Below are positions 8,626 through 17,300 of a stretch of DNA of 41,401 nt, one piece after another (within the stretch, counting starts at the first letter, position 1; each line of letters opens with the position of its first letter). The notes under the pieces are model-generated. The model was given only the letters and a program-made list of their open reading frames with translations, was not told the DNA's origin and made no database searches. The DNA comes from Paludibacter jiangxiensis (GTDB taxonomy: Bacteria; Bacteroidota; Bacteroidia; Bacteroidales; Paludibacteraceae), in the NCBI GenBank assembly GCA_945897785.1, contig CAMDGD010000012.1, positions 1 through 41,401 on the forward strand, read 5' to 3'. Made by a program: the position numbers and the translations under genes.

Positions 8626-10677
8626 TTAATACATTCCTTTTGTCTGTTCAATATCCAACGCCTTTCCAAAGCCTGGAATAAATATCTCGGTACGACGATT
8701 TTGTCTGTGTTCGTTTTCGGGACAGCGTACTCCGTTTGCACATTGGTTTACAAGACGAGTTTCACCATACCCCACCGCATTAATTCGTTCTTTTTCTACA
8801 CCCTTTGAAATCACATAATTAACTGCAGCTTGAGCCCTTCGTTGCGATAAACCAAGGTTATATGCATCGGAACCACGACTGTCAGTGTGAGAACTAAGTT
8901 CCACTTTCAACTTTGGATTTTCTTGCATAAATTTTACTAGTAGATTAAGTTCCACTTTTGATTCTGCAATAATAGTTGAGCGATCAAAATCATAATAAAT
9001 ATTTTTCAACTCTATCCGTTCATCGTGTGCCACTTTTAAAGACACAGTATCATTAACGATAATTCGTTTGGTGTATGGTTTTTTCAACGAAACAAGTCTC
9101 TGTTCTTTTTTATATCCTAAAGCATTCACCTCTACTTTTAGCGTATCAGCCCTATCAAAAAGCATCTCTGTGTACCCCAATGAATCAGTCTGCACCAATA
9201 ATCTTCCTATTTTAACCTGTGCATTTCTAATTGGTAATTTAGTTTGATCATTTACGACCAATAACTGATAGTTGTATTTAATGATAGAATCATTTTTCTC
9301 AATTTCAACAGGCACTACATCAACTTCCGTTTCATCAGAATATTTATTATCAGTATCAGAATAATTTTCATCCTTTTCAATTTTCTCTTTAGATTCTTCT
9401 TTAGCAACAATTTTCTTCTTCATCTCGTATTTTCCGGTAAAATAAAATCGGTATAAATCATCACCACCCTTACCTTCGGCACGATTGGATGAGAAATAAC
9501 CGGTTTTTAATTTTTTATCGATAATAAATGCAAAATCATCAGCACTTGAATTAATTGGAGCACCTAGGTTTTTCACTTCTTCAAAACCATGGGGAGTTGC
9601 ATGAGCCACATACACATCTAAACCTCCTAACCCATGTTTACCGTTTGAAGCAAAAAACAATAGTTTATTTCTATCTTCATAAAATGGAAACATTTCATCG
9701 CCTTCAGTATTAATGTTTGGCCCTAAATTGATAGGCTTAGTCCAGGAGTTTTTTGATATACGGTTTACCATATACAAATCCGTTCCACCGTATCCACCTG
9801 GCATGTCGCTGGCAAAAAATAGTATTCTACCATTGCCTGTAAATGCAGGATGTCCAACAGAATACTCATCGCTGTTATAAGTAAACTCATCAGGTTCTTG
9901 CCACTTACCTCTTTTAAACTCACTTAAAAAGAGTTGTAATTTGACAATACCATCATCACTCATTTCGTCATAATTATTACGAGTAAAAGCTACTAACCTG
10001 CCATTGCTTTTAAAACTAGCCGGCCCCTCGTGCCACTTTTTATTGAACTTACGGTTAAAATATTTTAATTTAGTTAGTTCGTTAGAGTCATTAATTTCGG
10101 CAACAAAAATATCAAGAAAAGGCTCTCTATTCCAGTTATATTTGCGAAGAATTGGCTTAGCACCCGATCTACTTGAAGTAAAAACAAGCTGATTTTTTTT
10201 ATAATATACCGGCCCAAAATCTTCGTCGGCAGTATTCATTTTGAGGTTGTAAATAGTGTACTTTTGATCCGGAATTTGCAATTTGTCAAAATCGGCTTTA
10301 TTTTCCCAAAAATTCTTTACGCGCAAATCTTCCGGACTCTTTTCTGCTATTTTCTCCATCCAGTAATTTGCTTCATCGTACTTAGCATTTGCTTTTAAGG
10401 CAAGTACATACTTATAATAATCGTTTATAGTAGCTATGGGTGTATTAATAATTTTTTCGTACGTAAGCGCTGCTTGAGAAAAATCAAAACGATTAAAATA
10501 ACTCTCGGCCAATTTCCGCTGAGCTTCAACACTAAGTGAATCGGCTTTATTAAATAATTTTATAGCCTTATCAAAATGATATATTTGAAAATAATCATCT
10601 CCTTTTTGCTCTTTTCTCGATTGCGAAGTAGCAGTCAGAAAGCTAACTATTAATATGATTGTTAGAAAAATTCTCAT
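8626..10677 (-). CDS. PD40/OmpA protein, PorE-like T9SS component
   Basis: A 683-residue periplasmic protein. A signal peptide (about 1-19) is followed by TPR-like helices (about 25-120), a PD40/WD40-type beta-propeller (about 150-410, with FTSSRSG, VAFTRN, FFASDMPGG, FFASNGKHGLGGLDVY and GYFSSNR blades), an acidic/Lys linker, a carboxypeptidase-regulatory-like domain (about 465-545) and a C-terminal OmpA peptidoglycan-binding domain (about 560-683, motif SSHTDSRGSDAYNLGLSQRRA). This order matches PorE of Porphyromonas and the OmpA proteins downstream of sprF genes. PorE is thought to anchor the T9SS to peptidoglycan. Unlike lipoprotein PorE, no lipobox Cys is visible. The gene starts 5 bp after the porP/sprF stop, so the two are co-transcribed. 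Confidence 0.85.
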   Translation of the reverse strand: MRIFLTIILIVSFLTATSQSRKEQKGDDYFQIYHFDKAIKLFNKADSLSVEAQRKLAESYFNRFDFSQAALTYEKIINTPIATINDYYKYVLALKANAKYDEANYWMEKIAEKSPEDLRVKNFWENKADFDKLQIPDQKYTIYNLKMNTADEDFGPVYYKKNQLVFTSSRSGAKPILRKYNWNREPFLDIFVAEINDSNELTKLKYFNRKFNKKWHEGPASFKSNGRLVAFTRNNYDEMSDDGIVKLQLFLSEFKRGKWQEPDEFTYNSDEYSVGHPAFTGNGRILFFASDMPGGYGGTDLYMVNRISKNSWTKPINLGPNINTEGDEMFPFYEDRNKLLFFASNGKHGLGGLDVYVAHATPHGFEEVKNLGAPINSSADDFAFIIDKKLKTGYFSSNRAEGKGGDDLYRFYFTGKYEMKKKIVAKEESKEKIEKDENYSDTDNKYSDETEVDVVPVEIEKNDSIIKYNYQLLVVNDQTKLPIRNAQVKIGRLLVQTDSLGYTEMLFDRADTLKVEVNALGYKKEQRLVSLKKPYTKRIIVNDTVSLKVAHDERIELKNIYYDFDRSTIIAESKVELNLLVKFMQENPKLKVELSSHTDSRGSDAYNLGLSQRRAQAAVNYVISKGVEKERINAVGYGETRLVNQCANGVRCPENEHRQNRRTEIFIPGFGKALDIEQTKGMY

Positions 10678-10682
10678 TGTAA

Positions 10683-11612
10683 TTAGAAATATCTAGGTGA
10701 ACGAATCCGTTTAATATGATTAAAAATAAAGTCGTATTGTAATACAACTTCATGACTACCGGCATTATGCAGCCCTGTTTGAGCAACAAAAGACCAATCA
10801 AATGAATAACCAGCAAATAATTGTTCGTTAATAGCATAACCGATTAGAGCCCCAACTGCATCGCCGGTACGATACATTAATCCGGCATGAACCTTTTCAT
10901 AAAAAATCAAACTAGCGGTAACATCACCCTCAACCGGAGCCCCTTTAGTAACTTTCATAAAAGAAGTAGGTTTTAACTCGACATCATCCGATAAGCGAAT
11001 TACACCTCCAATTATGGTATAAAAATGCCTCTCTTCGATAGACAAGCCGCTACTTAACGAAGAAACTTCGTAGTGGTAATTATTTTTGAATAATTTAGGC
11101 GTTGATAAGCCAACATAGAATTTATCGGTAGAGTAATATGCTCCAACACCAAAGTTTGGAGAAAATGATCTCCCTGAAATATTCGTTGCCGGATCGTTAG
11201 GATCGGCCGAATGTAAGCTGGCTAAATCAAAACCATAAGCATTGAATCCCATTTTAACACCCAAGGCCAATTTGCTTTTTTCAGTAAGCTTAAAGCGGAA
11301 AGCATAATCGACAAATAAACCCGTATTATTAACAGGGCCAATTTTATCATTTAAAAATGACAAGCCAATATTAACCGCTTCATTATAGAAAGGAGAATGA
11401 GCCGTAAAAGTCTGCGTAGTTGGAGCTCCCTCGAAGCCAACCCATTGAGAACGATGCAAAGCCGTCATTGTTAACGCATTGCGACTACCGGCATAAGCAG
11501 GGTTTACACCAAGCGTATTGTACGAATAGTGGGTAAACATAGCTTCCTGTTGTGAAAATGCGGCAGTAACGCTGCAAAGAACAACAAATATTATTACTAA
11601 CTTTTTAAACAT
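10683..11612 (-). CDS. PorP/SprF-family T9SS outer-membrane protein
   Basis: A 309-residue outer-membrane beta-barrel of the PorP/SprF family. It has a signal peptide ending AAFSQQ, then the family's diagnostic start (FTHYSYNTLGVNPAYAGSRN and LHRSQWVGFEGAPTTQTF) and a C-terminal barrel ending in an aromatic. SprF-type proteins are needed for secretion and surface attachment of type-B sorting-domain cargo. That fits its position 32 bp after a gene for such a cargo and 5 bp before the PorE-like gene. It probably serves that cargo specifically and is not the single housekeeping PorP, because cargo-linked copies are usual in this phylum. Confidence 0.93.
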   Translation of the reverse strand: MFKKLVIIFVVLCSVTAAFSQQEAMFTHYSYNTLGVNPAYAGSRNALTMTALHRSQWVGFEGAPTTQTFTAHSPFYNEAVNIGLSFLNDKIGPVNNTGLFVDYAFRFKLTEKSKLALGVKMGFNAYGFDLASLHSADPNDPATNISGRSFSPNFGVGAYYSTDKFYVGLSTPKLFKNNYHYEVSSLSSGLSIEERHFYTIIGGVIRLSDDVELKPTSFMKVTKGAPVEGDVTASLIFYEKVHAGLMYRTGDAVGALIGYAINEQLFAGYSFDWSFVAQTGLHNAGSHEVVLQYDFIFNHIKRIRSPRYF

Positions 11613-11644
11613 TAACAGATTGATTCCTAATTAAAAATTAAACA

Positions 11645-14104
11645 TTACCGATTCAAATATACGAATCCTTTTTTCACTGCCGAACCATCACCTAAATCAA
11701 GTATGTAAAAATAGGTACCAACAGGTAATTCTGCACTATCCGCAGTAGTAGCCGATTGTTGATAGCCATTCCAGTTATTTTGATAAGGCGAAGCTTCGAA
11801 TACCAGATTACCCCAACGATTAAATAACTTGATGCTATTGGTTGGAAATTTATCAATATCTTTAATGATAAATCTATCATTTACTCCATCTCCATTAGGA
11901 GTAAACACTGTAGGTGGTTGAATTCTTTTAATCACAAATAAATCGAGTACCATTACACTATCGCAATTCCATATATTAGTTAACGAATCGGCATAAACCC
12001 CTTCAACAGTCAATGTTTTTCCACCAAATACTATCGATTCTCCATCGTAGATACTATCAGTTAGTAAGATAGTTTCTTGCGGATAATAAGTTAAATTTAA
12101 GGTAATTATACTATCACACCCAACACTGTTTACCTGCGTATCATAATAAATACCGGCTGTGGTTACTGTTGTTCCATTAAAATTATAGGCTTCTGAAGGA
12201 CAAATCGATTCATTTATCGTATGATACGATTTAGGCTTAACGGACACCATTAAGGAGTCCATATCGGTATGGTAGGTATCAAATGCTGCATATACAAAAT
12301 ACTTGGTAGAATTTTGTGGCGCAACAAATGGATTTGACGATTGGTTTGTTAGCGTTTCATCTTTTGTAAACCAAACAAATTGAGGAACAGGAATGCTTGT
12401 GCTAGCAAACAATTGTACGCTATCACCCTCACAAATAAGTTGATCTGGAGACAATAAACTAAACGAGGCTTTTCGTAGCCATAAAGCAGAAAATATAGTG
12501 TCATTTCCACAGCTACGGGATAAAATCATCCCCAAAGAATTTTCGCCATCTAATAAACGGCAAGCAGGAAGGTTTACGGTAAGTTGTGGTTGATTATTTT
12601 CTTCGGGAACAACAAGTGCTGTACCGTTTATGCACCAAGAAATAGAAGTATAATCTGATTGAACATCTCTATTTATCGTAATGGTATCCCATGGATTATA
12701 TATATTGTCGGTGCTGTTGGTTTCATAAGACAGGTTTTCTCCTACACCATTAAAACTGGCAATACGCACCACATCCTCCAAATTATCACTTGAACTACCT
12801 ACGGCATAAGCATGCGACTCTAAGCCATAATAATACAGATACGCCATTACGCCCAAATTACTGGTAAGCGTATGTGTTGCAGGTGGAAAAGCCGGTGTAA
12901 TATTTTTCTGCGCGTAAGAATATAAGGGGTTTTGAGAACAAGCATTAAAATCGCCAATATTAACGCCATCTAAAAATACTTGATTTTTATTGGCCGTTAA
13001 TGTAAAAATCTGAATATAATGTGAGCCGTTATTGATATTTGGAGACGAAGTAAAGGAAATTTCTTTCACCTGCTGTTCGATAGGCGTTATCCAAAGCATA
13101 AAAGGATTGCCAAAAAAAGAACAACCCTCTCCTATAGCATACTGTGTTACAGCAATAGCTTTGTCGGATTCGATAAATAATCCATTCTGACTAGCATCAA
13201 TTTCTTTATATTCATTTGCGTTAATTACATATGTTTGCGTTACCCCATCACGCTTAACCGCTATCGAGGTATTATCATATTTACTAATGATTACAATTTT
13301 ACTATCATCTGGCCTAGAAATAATCGTATTAACCAAAAACGATTTTCCCCAAGTATGAATTGGATGTATTTGCTCCATCAGCAGATTTTCTCCGGTACAT
13401 GTACTAGGTACTTTTGTACCATAATCTCCGGCAAAAATAGCAATAGGTTTACAATTTGATTTAACGGTTGAACCAATAAGATTATACCCGTTTGCCAACA
13501 TCGTTTCTCCTCTATTAAGCGTTTTTTGGTATACTATATTAGGAAGATAAGAAATCTGTGTAGTATTTTCGTCCCAAATAGTATCGTTTAACACAAACGA
13601 AATTTCGGTATTATCTTCAGTCGCAAGCACTAAAAAACTTGATGAAGCAGAAGCCGGATAATTCGCAATTTTATAATGAGTACCTAATGAAGATATAGGT
13701 AATACCAAGGTCGATTCGGAAGAATTTTCGCGGTATGTACCGGCAAACAAGGAAACGCTATCTGATGTAGTAACCAATAAGCCCTTAGTTGAAGTATAGA
13801 GGGTATCACCTTCACTTCTGTGATAACATTCATCAAAAGGTATAAGGACTTTTTCTACTAGTCCTCCGGTAACGGTGAAAGGCTGACTATACCCTGTGTT
13901 TGGATTTGTAATTGTTCCCGAACAATTATTTTGGGAAGAAACCAAAATATACAATTCAAATTCGGGATAAGCCGTAGGGATAGAATCTTTATGAACTGAG
14001 CCAAAAAAGCCTACCCAGAACTCTTTCCCTGCAGTAGTCTTTTCTGCTTGAATTTGCACACAAAATAATAAAACAACACTTAAAATCAGATACAGTTTCT
14101 TCAT
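11645..14104 (-). CDS. IgGFc-binding-domain adhesin with type-B T9SS sorting domain
   Basis: An 819-residue secreted surface protein. After a signal peptide (1-20), residues of about 25-430 fit the IgGFc-binding N-terminal domain family: KEFWVGFFGS, LPISSLGTHYKI, DNTEISF, LANGYNLIGSTVKSNCKPIAIFAGD and EQIHPIHTWGKSFLVN. Ig-like modules follow, including one Cys-containing repeat (ICPSEAYNFNG to GCDSIITLNL). The C-terminal 90 residues are a gliding-motility-type (CHU_C, type B) sorting domain: PTVFTPNGDGVNDRF, KLFNRWGNLVFE, and PVGTYFYILDLGDGS to LNR. The PorP/SprF gene lies 32 bp downstream, the usual partner arrangement. The family name comes from mucin-associated proteins. Actual IgG binding is not implied, and the ligand is unknown. 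Confidence 0.88.
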   Translation of the reverse strand: MKKLYLILSVVLLFCVQIQAEKTTAGKEFWVGFFGSVHKDSIPTAYPEFELYILVSSQNNCSGTITNPNTGYSQPFTVTGGLVEKVLIPFDECYHRSEGDTLYTSTKGLLVTTSDSVSLFAGTYRENSSESTLVLPISSLGTHYKIANYPASASSSFLVLATEDNTEISFVLNDTIWDENTTQISYLPNIVYQKTLNRGETMLANGYNLIGSTVKSNCKPIAIFAGDYGTKVPSTCTGENLLMEQIHPIHTWGKSFLVNTIISRPDDSKIVIISKYDNTSIAVKRDGVTQTYVINANEYKEIDASQNGLFIESDKAIAVTQYAIGEGCSFFGNPFMLWITPIEQQVKEISFTSSPNINNGSHYIQIFTLTANKNQVFLDGVNIGDFNACSQNPLYSYAQKNITPAFPPATHTLTSNLGVMAYLYYYGLESHAYAVGSSSDNLEDVVRIASFNGVGENLSYETNSTDNIYNPWDTITINRDVQSDYTSISWCINGTALVVPEENNQPQLTVNLPACRLLDGENSLGMILSRSCGNDTIFSALWLRKASFSLLSPDQLICEGDSVQLFASTSIPVPQFVWFTKDETLTNQSSNPFVAPQNSTKYFVYAAFDTYHTDMDSLMVSVKPKSYHTINESICPSEAYNFNGTTVTTAGIYYDTQVNSVGCDSIITLNLTYYPQETILLTDSIYDGESIVFGGKTLTVEGVYADSLTNIWNCDSVMVLDLFVIKRIQPPTVFTPNGDGVNDRFIIKDIDKFPTNSIKLFNRWGNLVFEASPYQNNWNGYQQSATTADSAELPVGTYFYILDLGDGSAVKKGFVYLNR

Positions 14105-14247
14105 TGGTAAAAATTTTCTTCAAAGCGAGTGTAAAGCTACAAAAAATAATTTGTTGATAATACTATAAACACTAAAAATATAGTAAAATTGAACTCGCAA
14201 CAATCATCATTATTATTAACAAGAGTTATGAACATTAAAAAACAACT

Positions 14248-14288
14248 AAAAACGCAAAGCTTAAAACTTTTTAAACTTTGCGTTTTTT
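14248..14288. terminator. Bidirectional terminator after collagen-like gene
   Basis: AAAAACGCAAAG (14248-14259) pairs perfectly with CTTTGCGTTTTT (14276-14287), and inner A/T pairing extends the stem. On the minus strand it ends in a T-run about 45-85 bp beyond the collagen-like gene's stop. It insulates that operon from the IgGFc-domain gene downstream. Confidence 0.85.
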
Positions 14289-14332
14289 ATGTAAAATACC
14301 ATTATTTAGCTATCCTCTAACAAAAAAGATTA

Positions 14333-17300
14333 TTAAAAAGCACGAATAGCCCTCACACTATAAGTCATTGATTTTGCAAAATTAAACTGACTTCCATTAC
14401 TAAAGGATTGAGCTGCTGCATTTGTAGCATCGGATTCGCTTGACGACCAGTAAAAACCGGTACCAAAACCACCTACAACGGCTTTTTGCAAATACAATAA
14501 ATTCAATTCATGTTTCGACGGCAAGTACCAATCGCCATAAGTTACAGATCCGGATGTTACTGAATACTCATTACATAATGTTGCGGCAAAAGCATTTCCA
14601 TCGACTGTAGCTTGATTTGCTATTATTAATGATGTATTTTTTAAACCTGCTCCAATACCATTTGCTCTGGCACGAGTTACTGTATTTGATCCACCATGCC
14701 ATCGTACACTGGAGCTTTGATCTGCAGTTGCAGCAATTAACCCATGCTTTCCGTTGTCGTACACATAAAAAACAATGCCGCCACCATAACTTTCACCCAC
14801 AGAATGTACTGTTTCACTAACAACATATGGACTTGCCGGTGTTCCTGCTCCGCTAATGGTAATATTAGTGCCGGCAGATGTAACTCCACCTATACCGTCT
14901 TTTGCTATAAGAGTCCATGTTGATCCATCGTAAATATACGATTGTTTGTCTGCTGTATTATAATATCCCCAATTTAGCTGCGGACTAACAGGAGCTGTTG
15001 CCAATGAGCCTTGCCATAAGATAGAAATACCAGCTTCGCCTTGAATACCCTGTATACCATCTTGAGCAATTACTGTCCAAGACGCACCATCATAGATATA
15101 CGATTTTTTATCCGTTGTGTTGTAGTAACCCCAGTTTAGCAGTGGACTAGCAGGAGCAGATGCTGAAGACCCTTGCCACAAAATTGAAATGCCTGCAACA
15201 CCTTGAATTCCTTGTGGACCAACCACACCTTGAATACCCTGTGGACCAATTTCCCCTTGAATACCCTGAATGCCTTGTGGGCCAACTTCGCCTTGTATTC
15301 CTTGTGGACCGGTTAAACCTTGAATACCCTGGATACCTTGAGCACCATCTTGCGTAAATATTGTCCACGATGAACCATCATAGATATACGATTTCTTGTC
15401 CGTTGAATTATAGTACCCCCAATTAGTTTGAGGACTAGCAGGTGCGGATGCTAATGCGCCTTGCCATACTACTGATACACCGGCAATGCCTTGAATACCT
15501 TGAATACCTTGAATACCCTGTGGACCAATTTCCCCTTGAATACCCTGAATGCCTTGTGGGCCAACTTCGCCTTGCAACCCTTGTGGACCGGTTAAACCTT
15601 GAATACCCTGGATACCTTGAGCACCATCTTGCGTGATTATTGTCCACGATGAACCATCATATATATACGATTTCTTGTCCGTTGAATTATAGTACCCCCA
15701 ATTAGTTTGAGGACTAGCAGGTGCACTTGCCAATGTACCTTGCCATACTACAGATACGCCGGCAATGCCTTGAATACCTTGTATACCTTGAATACCCTGT
15801 GGACCAATTTCCCCTTGAATACCCTGAATGCCTTGTGGGCCAACTTCACCTTGGATGCCTTGTAAACCTACTTCACCTTGGATGCCTTGAATACCTTGTA
15901 TCCCTTGAATACCTTGTGGACCCTGGATGCCATCTTGCGCAATAACCGTCCACGATGAACCATCAAAAACATATGATTTCTTATCGGTTGTGTTATAGTA
16001 TGCCCAATTTAAAACGGGACTAGCAGGAGCAGATGCTAACGAACCTTGCCAATCGATAGAAACACCCGCATCACCTTGAATTCCTTGAATACCCTGTATA
16101 CCTTGTGGACCAATTTCCCCTTGAACACCTTGAATACCCTGAGGCCCTACTTCGCCTTGAATACCTTGAGGGCCTACTACACCTTGAATGCCTTGAGTGC
16201 CCTGAATACCTTGAGGACCTTGTGCGCCATCTTGCGCAATAACCGTCCACGATGAACCATCATAAATGTACGATCTCTTATCCGTTGAGTTATAATACCC
16301 CCAGTTAATTTGAGGACTAGCAGGTGCACTTGCCAATGTACCCTGCCATACTACTGATACGCCGGCAATACCTTGAACACCTTGGATGCCTTGAATACCC
16401 TGTGGACCAATTTCCCCTTGAACACCTTGAATACCTTGAGGGCCAACCTCCCCTTGAATACCCTGAGGGCCAACTTCGCCTTGAATACCCTGAGGACCAA
16501 CTTCACCCTGGATTCCTTGTATACCCTGAACTCCTTGTGTACCCTGTATACCATCTTGCGAAATAACCGTCCATAAAGAACCGTCATAAATATACGATTT
16601 CTTATCCGTTGTATTATAATAGCCCCAATTTAACACAGGACTAACAGGAGCCGATGCCAACGAACCTTGCCAATCGATAGAAAAACCATTTTCTCCCTGA
16701 ATCCCCTGTAAACCTTGGATTCCTTGTAAGCCTTGCGGACCCTGAGGTCCTTGAATTCCTTGTAAGCCTTGTGGACCTTGCACTCCTTGTGCGCCATCTT
16801 GCGCAATAACCGTCCACGATGAACCATCAAAAACATATGATTTCTTATCGGTTGTGTTATAGTATGCCCAATTTAAAACGGGACTAGCAGGAGCAGATGC
16901 TAACGAACCTTGCCACAAAAGAGACAATCCATTATCCCCGGAAACACCCTGTACACCTTGAAGACCCTGTATGCCCTGAATACCATCTTGAGCCATAATA
17001 CTCCAAGCACTACCATTCCATATATACGATTTTTTATCGCTTGTATTATAATAAGCTTGGTTACTAGCCGTAGGAATTGGTGCTGCAACGAACGAACCCA
17101 ACCAAGTAATACCAACACCATCTTGACCCGAAGGAGCTTCAAATTCAACCCAGTTAGCTAAATCCAAATACGGACTAACCGTAGATACAAAAGGACTTGC
17201 TGATTGACAAATCCACATAGAATTTACCAAGGGATTTCCTGTAGATTGATCGAAAACATAATCGCCTTCGGCATACGTCGAACCATTAAGCCATAAGCCT

